From JABCPE02 sp963509715 (GTDB lineage Bacteria > Bacteroidota > Bacteroidia > Flavobacteriales > Weeksellaceae): a DNA stretch of 43,903 nt. A model generated the notes under the pieces. It had not been told where the DNA came from, made no database searches, and saw nothing but the letters and a program-made list of their open reading frames with translations. The DNA lies in assembly GCA_963509715.1 (NCBI GenBank), contig CAUPCB010000011.1, forward strand, positions 1-43,903, given 5' to 3'. The translations under genes were made by a program, and so were the position numbers. Shown here piece by piece: positions 24,481-34,289 of the stretch. Position 1 is the first letter of the stretch. Every line of letters begins with the position of its first letter.

Positions 24481-25092
24481 TTGAGGAGGTTAGGCAATAT
24501 TTTGAAAATATCTATTGTTATGATAGAAATGATGGTGCTGCTCATGTTCTGGGCGAATGTATGGGTTTTTCATTTGACCAATGGAAGGACATTCAGCCAA
24601 GTGAGCAAGGTACCTCCTAGAACATGTGCCTTGGTTTTGGGGACTTCTCCAAAGATGAAATCTGGTAAGGCAAATCCTTATTTCATCTCTAGAATGAAGG
24701 CTGCGGCGACTCTGTATCACCATGGGAAAATAAAAAAAATCATCGTAAGTGGAGAGAAAAGCCCATATTATAATGAGCCAGAGGCGATGAAGAGTTATTT
24801 GGTTGGTTATGAAGGGGTTCCAGAAAATGTGATAACAGAGGATTTTGAAGGATTTAGTACACGGGAGAGTATTCTTCGGTGTAAAAATATTTTTAATGAG
24901 TCTAATGTGATTATCGTGTCTCAGGGGTATCACAACCTCAGAGCTTTGTTTTTTGCGAGAAATCACGGGATGAATGCTTTGGGATTTGATGCGCGGGATG
25001 TTACAAAAAATGAGAGTTTTTACCGAAATCATATGCGGGAAGTTTTGGCGAGAGTTCAGGCGGCAGTGTATTATTTCTTAAAAATTTCATAA
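24481..25092 (+). CDS. SanA/YdcF-like DUF218 membrane protein (second paralog)
   Basis: A 203-residue paralog of the protein at 2156-2800: N-terminal membrane helix (about 9-30), then LVLGTSPK, IIVSGEKS, YNEPEAMK, GFSTRESILRCK and IIVSQGYHNLRA in the same order, ending with DARDVTK and an amphipathic REVLARVQAAVYYFL helix. The best start is TTG at 24481, because it gives the same N-terminal length as the paralog; the first ATG (24520) would cut into the membrane helix. An in-frame stop lies nine codons further upstream. Function presumed envelope-related, unproven. Confidence 0.82.
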   Translation: MRRLGNILKISIVMIEMMVLLMFWANVWVFHLTNGRTFSQVSKVPPRTCALVLGTSPKMKSGKANPYFISRMKAAATLYHHGKIKKIIVSGEKSPYYNEPEAMKSYLVGYEGVPENVITEDFEGFSTRESILRCKNIFNESNVIIVSQGYHNLRALFFARNHGMNALGFDARDVTKNESFYRNHMREVLARVQAAVYYFLKIS

Positions 25093-25153
25093 ATTTGCCC
25101 ATTACCTAAGAATTAAATCCAAAAAGGAGCTGATTCTTAAATGATAAAAAATA

Positions 25154-26671
25154 ATGAAACAGATAAAAAATAACCCTAAAATAATGCGTGCATGGGCGGT
25201 GTATGACTGGGCGAACTCGGTTTATTCCCTAGTGATTACATCTACCATTTTTCCTATCTATTATTCTATTCTGACGACGGCTTATGAGAAAAATGAATTT
25301 GTAGAAGAAACAGGAAAATGGATAAAAGTGCCTGTGCGAAATATGATTTCGTTTTTTGGGAAGCAGTATGAACCAGATGCGGTCTATGGATATTCCTTGA
25401 CATTATCTTTCTTTATAGTGGTTATCCTTACGCCTATTTTGTCTTCTTTGGCTGATATCATCGGGAATAAAAAATCTTTTTTACAGTTTTTCTGTTACCT
25501 TGGCGCGACATCTTGTATGGGATTGGCGCTTTTTGTGAATATGAAAACGGTGTATTTAGGTTTGCTTTTCAGCGTTACTGCGAGTATCGGTTTCTGGGGA
25601 AGTTTGGTTTTTTATAATTCATTTTTGCCCGATATTGCTACGAAAGATAAGCAAGATGCATTGTCCGCAAAGGGCTATGTCTATGGATACATAGGCTCTG
25701 TGGTGCTCGTAATTATCTGCTTGATACTCATACAGGTAGTGGCGCAGAATGCTAAGCAGGCGCTGTTTTACACAAGGGTAAGTTTCTTATTGACAGGGGC
25801 TTGGTGGTTTGGTTTTTCGCAATATACATTTAAACACCTGCCGAAATTTGGTGAGGTTAAAGACCAGCTGCCAAAGGATTTGGTTTTGTTGAATTTTAAA
25901 AATATTTTTAAATCTCACGAAGAGCATGGAGGCTGGTTTCAGGTAGTAAAAGGTAATATCAAATTCTACATAGAAATAGTAAAAGAGAGTTTCAGGGAAC
26001 TTTATAAAATAGGGAAGGAACTTTTTAAAACACCTAATCTAAAGTATTTCTTGTCAAGTTTCTTTTTCTATAGTGTAGGAATGCAGACAATTTTCCTAAT
26101 GGCAACTTTATTTGGGAAAAGTGAAATAAACTTAGAAGAAGGAAAACTGATAGCAACTCTGTTAATCATTCAAATAGAAGCAATTATCGGAGCGGTTATA
26201 TTTTCGAGGTTGTCTAAAAAAATAGGAAATAAAAATGTAATCAGTATCACAGTTTTTCTTTGGATAGTGGTCTGTGTATGGGCGTATGCACTTAATAAAG
26301 CTAATCCCAATGTGGAATATCATTTCTATGCTGTTGCTGGTTTGGTGGGACTTGTGATGGGAGGGTTACAGGCGATGTCCCGTTCTACTTATAGTAGGCT
26401 TTTGCCAGAGAATAGTATGGATAATACCACATTTTTTAGTTTTTATGATGTATTAGAAAAAATAGCCATAATGATGGGAACGCTCATATTTTCATTTATT
26501 ATTGATAAATATGATGTGATAAAGAACTGTTTTGCTCAAGTAGATATTGTCTTGCCATCGGCGGCAGGAATGCGTTTTGCGGCTTTCTTTATGGGTGTGT
26601 TTTTCCTATTAGGTTTGATTTTGATAAGATTCGTTAAAATTAAGGTGATGGGGGATAAGGAGGTCTTGTAA
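25154..26671 (+). CDS. MFS transporter, UMF1/Atg22-like
   Basis: A 505-residue protein with about 12 membrane helices. The N-terminal signature RAWAVYDWANSVYSLVITSTIFPIYY (within 12-37) and TKDKQDALSAKGYVYGYIGS (about 158-177) identify the UMF1 (Atg22-like) family. Homologs include vacuolar amino-acid exporters in yeast; the bacterial substrate is generally unknown. A cytoplasmic insert (about 230-295) lies between the two six-helix halves. A TAAATTTG -7-like element overlaps the upstream DUF218 stop (25090-25097). It ends 42 bases before the polysaccharide locus, with no terminator between. Confidence 0.88.
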   Translation: MKQIKNNPKIMRAWAVYDWANSVYSLVITSTIFPIYYSILTTAYEKNEFVEETGKWIKVPVRNMISFFGKQYEPDAVYGYSLTLSFFIVVILTPILSSLADIIGNKKSFLQFFCYLGATSCMGLALFVNMKTVYLGLLFSVTASIGFWGSLVFYNSFLPDIATKDKQDALSAKGYVYGYIGSVVLVIICLILIQVVAQNAKQALFYTRVSFLLTGAWWFGFSQYTFKHLPKFGEVKDQLPKDLVLLNFKNIFKSHEEHGGWFQVVKGNIKFYIEIVKESFRELYKIGKELFKTPNLKYFLSSFFFYSVGMQTIFLMATLFGKSEINLEEGKLIATLLIIQIEAIIGAVIFSRLSKKIGNKNVISITVFLWIVVCVWAYALNKANPNVEYHFYAVAGLVGLVMGGLQAMSRSTYSRLLPENSMDNTTFFSFYDVLEKIAIMMGTLIFSFIIDKYDVIKNCFAQVDIVLPSAAGMRFAAFFMGVFFLLGLILIRFVKIKVMGDKEVL

Positions 26672-26713
26672 CAGCCTTAAAATAGAGTTTCTACTTTATA
26701 AAAGAATAAACTA

Positions 26714-28630
26714 ATGAAAAAAACTTTATCCAAAATAACTAATAAAATATATGATGGGGATAATAATATAGATATATCTGAAATGAGATACCTTCCTAGG
26801 TGGGGTGTTTTATTTATAGATGTATGTATTTTGCTGTTTTCATTGTTAATTATAGAACAGATAGGTGTATATTTTACAGGGACAATAGATTTTTATAAAA
26901 AATGTTCTCTCATTGTAGGAGTGAATGTGTTTTTTATGATTATTTTCCGTACTTATTCGGGGATTGTCAGGCATTCTACTTTTATAGACCTTTCTAAAAT
27001 ATTTCTATCCATAGTATACACGATATTTGTTTTGGTTATTCTTAATGTAGTGGTGTATTGGAAGATGGACTATAAGCTGTTCAAGACTTCATTGTTGCTC
27101 GTTTATGCGGGAGTTTCCTTTGTATTACTATTTATTTATCGACTTTTTGTAAAGGAATTTTTCAATTTTATAAGAGAATATAGAAAGAATTTTCAGAAGA
27201 AAAGAATCTTAGTTTTAGGGATAGACGAGGTTTCTGTTTCTTTGGCAAAAATAATAGCGGACAACACCTCTGTTCCGTATCATTTGGTAGGTTTTATTAC
27301 GGAAAGAACGGATTCTAAACAAGCGAGTTTGCTCAATAGAAAAATCTATACTAAAAATGATATAGATGAATATCAGAAAACGCTCGATATAGACGGTGTT
27401 CTTATCAACCGAAATGGACTGACTAAAGAAGCGATGCAGGAATGGGTAAATTTCTTCTTGGAGAAAGGTGTTCAGATGTATAAAGCGCCTGTTTTAGAGG
27501 AGATAAAAGAGGGAGGAGACTATTTCAAAATACAAAATATTCAGATAGAAGACTTGCTCAACAGAAAACCTATAAGCATAGAAAATGAGGAGGTCAAAAG
27601 CAGGCATTATAACAAGAACGTCTTGATAACAGGAGGTGCAGGCTCTATCGGTAGTGAAATAGTAAGGCAGGTGGCAATGTCAGACCCTGCTCTGGTGGTG
27701 GTTTTAGACCAAGCAGAAACGCCGCTGTATGCCATAGAATTAGAACTAAAGGAGAGTTTCCCGAATGTTAATTTTAAATTTGTTTTAGCCGATATTTCTA
27801 ATATCAATAGACTTGAAAGCGTATTTGAAGAATACAAGTTTTCTGTGGTCTATCATGCCGCAGCCTATAAGCATGTTCCGCTGGTGGAAGAAAATCCGCA
27901 TGAGGGAGTTTTGGTGAATATTCAAGGAAGTAAAAATCTGGCTCTTCTCGCAAGTAAATACAAAGTGGATACCTTTGTGATGGTTTCTACAGACAAGGCG
28001 GTAAATCCTACCAATGTGATGGGAGCGTCCAAGAGAGCGGCTGAATTGTTCGTTCAAGCGCTTCAAAACCAACCAGGGAATACGACTAAATTTGTGACCA
28101 CTCGTTTTGGGAATGTTTTGGGGTCTAATGGTTCGGTTATCCCATATTTCAAAAAACAGATAGAAAAAGGCGGACCGATTACGATTACCCACCCAGATAT
28201 TGTGAGATATTTTATGACCATTCCAGAGGCGTGCGAGTTGGTTCTTCAGGCTGGAACTATGGGCATAGGAGGAGAAATTTTTGTCTTCGATATGGGAGAG
28301 CCTGTGAAAATAGTCGACTTGGCAGAGAGAATGATAAGGTTGTCTGGTTTTGAGCCAAATATAGACATTAAAATAGTATATACAGGGCTTCGTCCAGGGG
28401 AAAAACTTTATGAAGAACTGCTCAGTGATGGAACAAAAACACTGCCGACACATCACGAGAAAATAATGATTTCCAAGGATGAAACCATGGAATTTGAGAA
28501 AATAAATGCATTGACTCAGGAAATATATGATTTAGCCAAAGAAAGCAACAAGATAGAAGTGGTTAGAACTTTGAAGGAAATAGTGAAAGAGTTTAAGAGT
28601 AATAATTCTGTTTACCAGCAGTTGGATTAG
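26714..28630 (+). CDS. UDP-GlcNAc 4,6-dehydratase, PglF/WbpM/CapD type
   Basis: A 638-residue membrane enzyme with four N-terminal helices (about 30-150), a first Rossmann-like domain (KRILVLGIDE near 163), and an SDR domain with TGGAGSIGSE (about 304-313). The catalytic stretch STDKAVNPTNVMGASKR (about 424-440) has Met where most SDRs have Tyr, as is usual for this large subfamily. It would convert UDP-GlcNAc to UDP-4-keto-6-deoxy-GlcNAc, the entry to bacillosamine, QuiNAc, FucNAc and related sugars. It is the first gene of the polysaccharide locus and its product fits the aminotransferase at 40081. Confidence 0.92.
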   Translation: MKKTLSKITNKIYDGDNNIDISEMRYLPRWGVLFIDVCILLFSLLIIEQIGVYFTGTIDFYKKCSLIVGVNVFFMIIFRTYSGIVRHSTFIDLSKIFLSIVYTIFVLVILNVVVYWKMDYKLFKTSLLLVYAGVSFVLLFIYRLFVKEFFNFIREYRKNFQKKRILVLGIDEVSVSLAKIIADNTSVPYHLVGFITERTDSKQASLLNRKIYTKNDIDEYQKTLDIDGVLINRNGLTKEAMQEWVNFFLEKGVQMYKAPVLEEIKEGGDYFKIQNIQIEDLLNRKPISIENEEVKSRHYNKNVLITGGAGSIGSEIVRQVAMSDPALVVVLDQAETPLYAIELELKESFPNVNFKFVLADISNINRLESVFEEYKFSVVYHAAAYKHVPLVEENPHEGVLVNIQGSKNLALLASKYKVDTFVMVSTDKAVNPTNVMGASKRAAELFVQALQNQPGNTTKFVTTRFGNVLGSNGSVIPYFKKQIEKGGPITITHPDIVRYFMTIPEACELVLQAGTMGIGGEIFVFDMGEPVKIVDLAERMIRLSGFEPNIDIKIVYTGLRPGEKLYEELLSDGTKTLPTHHEKIMISKDETMEFEKINALTQEIYDLAKESNKIEVVRTLKEIVKEFKSNNSVYQQLD

Positions 28631-28652
28631 CCCTAATTCCGAAAAAAAAGGA

Positions 28653-28660
28653 TATATTTG
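28653..28660 (+). promoter_or_regulatory. Possible -7 element (TATATTTG) before wza
   Basis: TATATTTG is a full TAnnTTTG match 19 bases before the wza-like start, in the 49-base gap after the dehydratase gene. No TTTG lies at the expected -33 distance. It may be an internal promoter for the export genes. Confidence 0.4.
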
Positions 28661-28679
28661 CAATAATTATAAATGAACA

Positions 28680-29489
28680 ATGATGAAAACAAAAATATTT
28701 TTAATAATAACAGCATTTTTGGCTTTGACCTCTTGTAAAAACCAAAAAGAAATAGCCTATATGCAGAATATAGAGCAGATAGCAAAAGAGGCATCTCAGA
28801 AAAATGTGCAGTCTACCATACAGCCTAACGACCAGCTTTTGATATATGTGACAGCGAAGGATATGAGCATCACAGCGCCATTTAACCAAGGTGTGGCGAC
28901 TGATATCAATAAATCACAAGTTAATTATTCCCAGCCTAATACTAATCTGCCAGCTTCTGGTCAGACCTCTGTATCAGGCGTTACTTATACCGTTTATTCA
29001 GATGGATTTATAGAATTTCCTGTTTTGGGTAGAATAAGTACTACTGGAAAAACAGTGGAGGCTTTGAAAGATGAATTGACCAAGAAATTGAGAAAATATA
29101 TCATAGATCCTACAATGAGTGTTCGTTATGCTAATTATCGTGTAACGGTGCTTGGGGAAGTGAATAAACCTGGGGAATATCTTATTCCAGATGGGAAAAC
29201 TACCTTGCTTGCAGCTTTGGGGCTTGCAGGGGATTTGACCATTTATGGGAAAAGAGATAATATTTTAGTAGTAAGAGAGCAGGATGGAGTAAGAACACAG
29301 GCTTATATCAACCTTACAGATGCTAATTTTATCAACTCTCCTTTTTACCACTTGAAACAAAATGATGTGGTCTATGTAACTCCTAATAATGCCAAGAAAA
29401 ATTCCGCTTCATTTGGGCCTCAGACTACGATTTATATATCGGTTGCGTCCATTATTGTGACAATTTTGGCATTGATTATTAAAAAATAA
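28680..29489 (+). CDS. wza: Polysaccharide export lipoprotein (Wza-like)
   Basis: A 269-residue outer-membrane export component. Lipobox LALTSC puts the lipidated cysteine at 19. The polysaccharide-export domain is at about 50-150 (IQPNDQLLIYV, VYSDGFIEFPVLGRI, PTMSVRYANYRVTVLGEV) and a SLBB-type domain follows (NKPGEYLIPDGKTTLLAALGLAG). The extreme C-terminus has a hydrophobic helix (about 248-267), the segment that forms the outer-membrane pore in E. coli Wza. ATG codons at 28680 and 28683 are adjacent; either is possible. It precedes wzc by nine bases. Confidence 0.92.
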   Translation: MMKTKIFLIITAFLALTSCKNQKEIAYMQNIEQIAKEASQKNVQSTIQPNDQLLIYVTAKDMSITAPFNQGVATDINKSQVNYSQPNTNLPASGQTSVSGVTYTVYSDGFIEFPVLGRISTTGKTVEALKDELTKKLRKYIIDPTMSVRYANYRVTVLGEVNKPGEYLIPDGKTTLLAALGLAGDLTIYGKRDNILVVREQDGVRTQAYINLTDANFINSPFYHLKQNDVVYVTPNNAKKNSASFGPQTTIYISVASIIVTILALIIKK

Positions 29490-29498
29490 ACATCAAAA

Positions 29499-31907
29499 AT
29501 GAATAATAAAAATTCATCAAAATATCCCAATACAGACAAGCACCAAGTAGATGTCTTAGAGCTGATAAAACCATATACACAGAGTTGGAAATGGTTTGTG
29601 GCCTCTGCATTACTTGCTTTAGTATTGGCATTGTTATACCTTAGGACAGAAACTTATGTTTATCAGGTGCAGTCTTCTGTATTGGTAAAAGAAGCCAAAA
29701 ATACATCAAGTTCCAGCACAGAAGCAGATTTGCTTATGGATTTATCAAAACTGGGAGGGATGAGTTCTAATAGTATAGACAATGAGATAGAAATTTTTAA
29801 ATCCAAAAAACTGATGAATGCCGTTGTAGAAAGCAAAAATTTACAAGTGGCTATTTATTCCAGCGACAATCTTAAAAGTAAAGAGCTTTATGGAGATACG
29901 GCTCCATTTTTTGTAAATGTAGTTAATGAAAAAAAGAATGCGGTATTTCCTCAGGAGAATGTAAAAATAGAGATAAATGGTGATAAGATTACATTGTCTT
30001 CCAGTGAGTTGGATAATGAAATTACAGGAAGATTTAACAAGTTGATAAGCCTTCCGTATGCCAATATCATTATTACTAAAAATAAAGATTTTGACTCTGT
30101 AAAAGCGGGTACTTTGGGAGAATTGTCCCTTTCTATCTTGTCAAAAGAAGCTCGTGTAGTTCAGCTGCAAAAAATGCTCAATGTAGGGCTGCTTAACAAG
30201 GATGCGACCATAGTAGGTCTGTCCATGAACTATCCTAATGTGGATAAAGCTAAAGACATTATCGATAATCTGGTGGTGGCTTACAACCAAGATGCAATCA
30301 GTGATAAAAACTCTCAGTCAAAAGAAACGATGAAGTTCATCGAAGGGCGTATTGAGGTGATATCCAGTGAGTTGCAAAGTGTTGAAAATGAGAAAGAAAG
30401 ATTTAAAGAAAAGAACCAATTAACGGACATAGGAGTAGAAGCCAAACTTAATTTGGAAACTAGCGCCCAGTCCAGAGCTAAACAGCTTGATATAGATGCT
30501 GAAGCGCAGATGGTGGATGGTATGATAGGCTATCTCAATAATAAGGGAGCATATCAAGTGCTACCATCAGCAGTAGGACTTACAGACCCTACAGCGTCTG
30601 CGGGGATAGAATCTTATAACCGTTTGGTTTTAGAAAGAGACAGATTATTAGCATCTGCCACGGAAAACCACCCAGCGGTAGTTAATGTATCTCAGCAGCT
30701 TAATGAACTGAAAGGTTCCATTATGCAGAGTTTGCAAAAAACGAAAACGAACTTGAAAATAGCAAGTTCAGAGTTACAAATGGAGCAAAACCGAGCAAAT
30801 GGGAAAATTTCTAAGTTACCGAATATAGAGAAATTATTTAGAAATATAGAAAGACAACAGCAGATTAAAGAGCAGTTGTATCTATTATTACTACAAAAAA
30901 GAGAAGAATCAGCCATTTCATTAGCCATCACAGGAGATAAAGCAAGAGTGATAGATGAGGCGTATTCTTCTGATGTGCCGGTGTCTCCTAAAAAACCTAT
31001 AATATTGATGGGAGCGCTGCTTTTAGGTTTGATAATTCCGTTTGCTTTTATTTACATAAAAGAACTTTTGAACATCAAGATAAAGACAAAACAAGATGTG
31101 GAGAGACTTTCTTCTACACCTGTTTTAGCGGAGCTACCGAAAGTAGAAAAAGGTCAGTCCGAGCTGGTGGGAACGAACGATTCGTCTTTGATTGCGGAAG
31201 CCTTCCGATTATTGGTTACCAATATGAACTTTATTCTTCCTAAAAAGGACGAAGGAAAGGTGGTCTTTGTGACCTCTACGGTAAATGGAGAAGGGAAAAC
31301 CTTTACTTCTGTTAATTTAGCTCAGACATTGTCCACACCTAGAAAGAGAGTGATTTTGATAGGTTCAGACATTAGAAATCCACAGCTCCAAAGGTATAAT
31401 AATAAAGCAAGGAAAGGCGTAGCAGGACTTACAGAGTTCCTATATAATGATGAAACTACTATAGAAAGTATCATACATAAATACGCTTCTGGTTCGTATT
31501 TAGATGTGATTTATTCAGGAAGTATTCCACCAAATCCAGCAGACCTTCTGACGAATGGAAGGTATGAACTTCTATTGGCTGAATTGAAAAAGAAATATGA
31601 CTATATTGTCATAGACACAGCACCATTGATGCTTGTGACGGATACGCTATTACTAGCTAATCTAGCGGATGCTACCATCTATATCATGCGTTCTGAATAT
31701 TCAGAAAAAGCATTGATAGACTTCGCAAATAAGAATATCAGAGAAGGAAAAATCAAAAATGTTGGATTCGTTCTTAATGATGTGGAGAAGAGCAACTTTG
31801 GGTATAGAAACAAATATGGCTATGGCTATTATACCGAAGGAAAAACTTGGTTTGACAGGCTTAAAAATAAAATAAAGCATATCATCAGTAGAAGCAGAAG
31901 GTGGTAA
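29499..31907 (+). CDS. wzc: Polysaccharide co-polymerase / BY-kinase (Wzc-like)
   Basis: An 802-residue fusion. N-terminal Wzz domain with a first membrane helix near 33-48 and the second near 500-520, with a long coiled-coil periplasmic section between them. The cytoplasmic tyrosine kinase follows: Walker A TSTVNGEGKTF near 590-600, Walker A' IGSDIRNPQLQ near 624, Walker B IVIDTAPLMLVTD near 700. A tyrosine-containing tail (YRNKYGYGYYTEG) is the likely autophosphorylation cluster. It controls chain length and works with the Wza-like pore. Confidence 0.93.
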   Translation: MNNKNSSKYPNTDKHQVDVLELIKPYTQSWKWFVASALLALVLALLYLRTETYVYQVQSSVLVKEAKNTSSSSTEADLLMDLSKLGGMSSNSIDNEIEIFKSKKLMNAVVESKNLQVAIYSSDNLKSKELYGDTAPFFVNVVNEKKNAVFPQENVKIEINGDKITLSSSELDNEITGRFNKLISLPYANIIITKNKDFDSVKAGTLGELSLSILSKEARVVQLQKMLNVGLLNKDATIVGLSMNYPNVDKAKDIIDNLVVAYNQDAISDKNSQSKETMKFIEGRIEVISSELQSVENEKERFKEKNQLTDIGVEAKLNLETSAQSRAKQLDIDAEAQMVDGMIGYLNNKGAYQVLPSAVGLTDPTASAGIESYNRLVLERDRLLASATENHPAVVNVSQQLNELKGSIMQSLQKTKTNLKIASSELQMEQNRANGKISKLPNIEKLFRNIERQQQIKEQLYLLLLQKREESAISLAITGDKARVIDEAYSSDVPVSPKKPIILMGALLLGLIIPFAFIYIKELLNIKIKTKQDVERLSSTPVLAELPKVEKGQSELVGTNDSSLIAEAFRLLVTNMNFILPKKDEGKVVFVTSTVNGEGKTFTSVNLAQTLSTPRKRVILIGSDIRNPQLQRYNNKARKGVAGLTEFLYNDETTIESIIHKYASGSYLDVIYSGSIPPNPADLLTNGRYELLLAELKKKYDYIVIDTAPLMLVTDTLLLANLADATIYIMRSEYSEKALIDFANKNIREGKIKNVGFVLNDVEKSNFGYRNKYGYGYYTEGKTWFDRLKNKIKHIISRSRRW

Positions 31908-31920
31908 CAAATGACAACTC

Positions 31921-33123
31921 ATGTATCGGCATGCAATAACGATAATAGATAAGTATAAACAGTATTTCCCTGTAATAGTAAAATTATTAGGGTCGGGATT
32001 ACTTACTTCATTAGGATTCGTGCTGCTAGCTTCTGGGAAGTTTGATTATATATCTAATGAACTGTCCGTCAAGATATTGCTTTTTATTCAGTTTCAAATA
32101 ATAGGAATTACCATTTCCAAATATGGGCTGGATAGTTTGGTTTTTGCAAAGATGATAGGAAATTCCAATAGTGTGTATGACCCTCTGAAATACATTAAAA
32201 AAAAGGGAGTTCTATTATCTATTCTGTGTGCAGGTGTTTATGCTATAATGTATGATTATACCTACGCGCTCGTTATTTTTTGCACGATAGTATTCGATGT
32301 TTATAGTGTGGTGGCTATTGTCCAGATGAATGTGATGAAGCACTATAACTATGCACTTTTTGCAAATGTAGCGGCTTATCCTCTTTTTTTTGGAGTTCTT
32401 CTTGTCAGTTCGCTTTTCTTTGAATACAGCTATGGGCAAATGATAGCGCTATATGTGGCATGTATTTTTCTGAGGTTTTTGCTTTCATGGATTTTCATCA
32501 TGAAAAAGAAGAAAACAGAAGACATAGAGCTGATGGAGTTGGAAGTTCCGTTTAGTTTGGGAATTCAGCAGATTTTGAATTTTAGTTTGTTTAAAATAGA
32601 CCAAATCATCATTTCACTTGGAGCTGTTTTATTGGTGTTTTTTGGAATTATGGGGCAGGATATTCAGCAGATTTTGTTTTTATCCAAATTCCCAGAGTTA
32701 GTTTCAGGAGTTTTGGTTTCGTTGTCATTTTTGTATGCACCGTATTTGATTATAGAAAGCAAGGAGGGGCTGATAGCGGTTTTGAATAAATACAAATGGA
32801 TTTTGGTGCTTTATGGAGTGGGGCTGGTGGTTGCTCTTTGTGTTTATATGCTGATTTGGCGAGGTGAAGCGGATTTGGATATAGTTTATGCTGTTTCTTA
32901 CCTTATAGTTTCTGTATTGGCTGTTTTTGTGAATATGGTTACATTGGGGTATTTAAAGAAAAACGAAGTAAATATATTAGTTAAAAATCTAGTGATAAGC
33001 AGTGGTATAGGAATTGTTTTTTTGCTGATTATTCCTTTTTTAGGGATGGGGAGATACATGGTTTGTAGTGTTCCTATACAGATGCTGTTTTTTTTGGCTT
33101 TAAGATTACAAAATAAAAAATGA
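31921..33123 (+). CDS. Oligosaccharide flippase (Wzx-like)
   Basis: A 400-residue protein that is almost entirely hydrophobic, with about ten to twelve membrane helices. It lacks a sequence motif as such but resembles Wzx/PST flippases in layout, and includes the charged helix pair around FSLGIQQILNFSLFKIDQIIISLG typical of them. It would move the undecaprenyl-linked repeat unit across the inner membrane. It is shorter than many Wzx (about 420-480). It starts 13 bases after wzc and overlaps the next gene by ATGA. Assignment rests on topology and position. Confidence 0.72.
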   Translation: MYRHAITIIDKYKQYFPVIVKLLGSGLLTSLGFVLLASGKFDYISNELSVKILLFIQFQIIGITISKYGLDSLVFAKMIGNSNSVYDPLKYIKKKGVLLSILCAGVYAIMYDYTYALVIFCTIVFDVYSVVAIVQMNVMKHYNYALFANVAAYPLFFGVLLVSSLFFEYSYGQMIALYVACIFLRFLLSWIFIMKKKKTEDIELMELEVPFSLGIQQILNFSLFKIDQIIISLGAVLLVFFGIMGQDIQQILFLSKFPELVSGVLVSLSFLYAPYLIIESKEGLIAVLNKYKWILVLYGVGLVVALCVYMLIWRGEADLDIVYAVSYLIVSVLAVFVNMVTLGYLKKNEVNILVKNLVISSGIGIVFLLIIPFLGMGRYMVCSVPIQMLFFLALRLQNKK

Positions 33124-34289
33124 ATACATTATCTATATACAGTGAAATCAACATATTGGACTATGTTCTGATATTGTTGTATGTTTTATATATATTAAAA
33201 CAGTTTTCTGTATATACTAAAATTGACCGAAAAATAGGCGCTTTTTCTTTGGTAATGGGATTATTACATTTCATTATCACATTTGCTTCGTATGGTTTCA
33301 TTCTCGGTAGTGTAGCAGATGCTAAGCATTATTATTCTGAATCGATGTCTATAACTGACTGGGGCTTGTCTTATCTTTCCAATGGGACATCTTTTATTAT
33401 TTTTTTGAATTATATGCTGGTTCAGTGGTTCCATTTGTCATTTTTAGGATGTTTTTTAGTTTTTTCTTTCATTTCTTATTTAGGCTGTTTGAAATTATTT
33501 GAAGTCATAATAGATCTTACAGACAGAAACTATAATATCTCTTATTTACTTTTGTTACTAATAGGAACACACTTTTGGACTGTTTCTCTTGGGAAAGATT
33601 CTCTCATGTTTTATTCCATGTGTTGTTTGTGTTATAACATTTATTTTGATAAACCCAAGAGTCATTACATTTTACCATTATTATTGGTAGGACTTATCAG
33701 ACTGCATGTTCTTATTTTTGTATTAGTAGGGGGAGGAGTTAGTTATGTTTTTACTAATAAAAAGATAAAAATGCAGACTAAATTTATTTTTGTGGGACTT
33801 GTTTTGGGGGCTCTGTTGGTTCTTATTCCATTCTTTTTAAAGGAAATAGCAGTTACCAACTTTAGTGATATAGAAGGAAAACTACAAAATTCTATGAATG
33901 CTAATTTAGAAGGGGGAGCGGGAGTAGATATGAAAGATAGTAATCTCATCGTAAAATGGTTCAGCTACATGTTCAGACCTTTTATTTTTGAGGCTAGAAA
34001 TCCAATGTTTTTGGTTTCAGCTTTGGAGAATTTAGTTTGGCTGTACATCTTTTTCATCATAATCAAAGGTTTATTTTTTGATAAAATAAAGACAAATTAT
34101 ATCTTGTGGAGTTATATAGGAATCATATTGGCATGTACGCTTCCTTTGGCTTATACACTTGCTAATTTTGGGATTTCGATGAGACAAAAGATTATGATAT
34201 TCCCATTTTTCTTAATTTTATTTTTTATTGTAAAAAACCACAGAAAATCATTCTATGAAAATTCTATTTCTGACCAAATACACCAGTAA
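33120..34289 (+). CDS. Repeat-unit polymerase candidate (Wzy/EpsG-like)
   Basis: A 389-residue membrane protein with about ten helices and a non-membrane loop around 242-285 rich in Asn, Asp and Lys, the arrangement seen in polysaccharide polymerases. SLGKDSLMFYSMC near 158-170 resembles the GKD motif of EpsG-type polymerases. Wzy proteins are poorly conserved, so the call depends on topology and on lying between Wzx and a glycosyltransferase. The start overlaps the flippase stop by four bases, and its 3' end overlaps the next gene by 35 bases in another frame. Confidence 0.7.
   Translation: MNTLSIYSEINILDYVLILLYVLYILKQFSVYTKIDRKIGAFSLVMGLLHFIITFASYGFILGSVADAKHYYSESMSITDWGLSYLSNGTSFIIFLNYMLVQWFHLSFLGCFLVFSFISYLGCLKLFEVIIDLTDRNYNISYLLLLLIGTHFWTVSLGKDSLMFYSMCCLCYNIYFDKPKSHYILPLLLVGLIRLHVLIFVLVGGGVSYVFTNKKIKMQTKFIFVGLVLGALLVLIPFFLKEIAVTNFSDIEGKLQNSMNANLEGGAGVDMKDSNLIVKWFSYMFRPFIFEARNPMFLVSALENLVWLYIFFIIIKGLFFDKIKTNYILWSYIGIILACTLPLAYTLANFGISMRQKIMIFPFFLILFFIVKNHRKSFYENSISDQIHQ

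Noticed and set aside
27785..28456. 223-residue minus-strand open frame
   Set aside because: Antisense to the conserved SDR domain of the dehydratase; no recognisable motif.
31911..31921. Earlier ATG (31911) as flippase start
   Set aside because: That frame closes after 13 codons; ATG 31921 opens the long membrane-protein frame.
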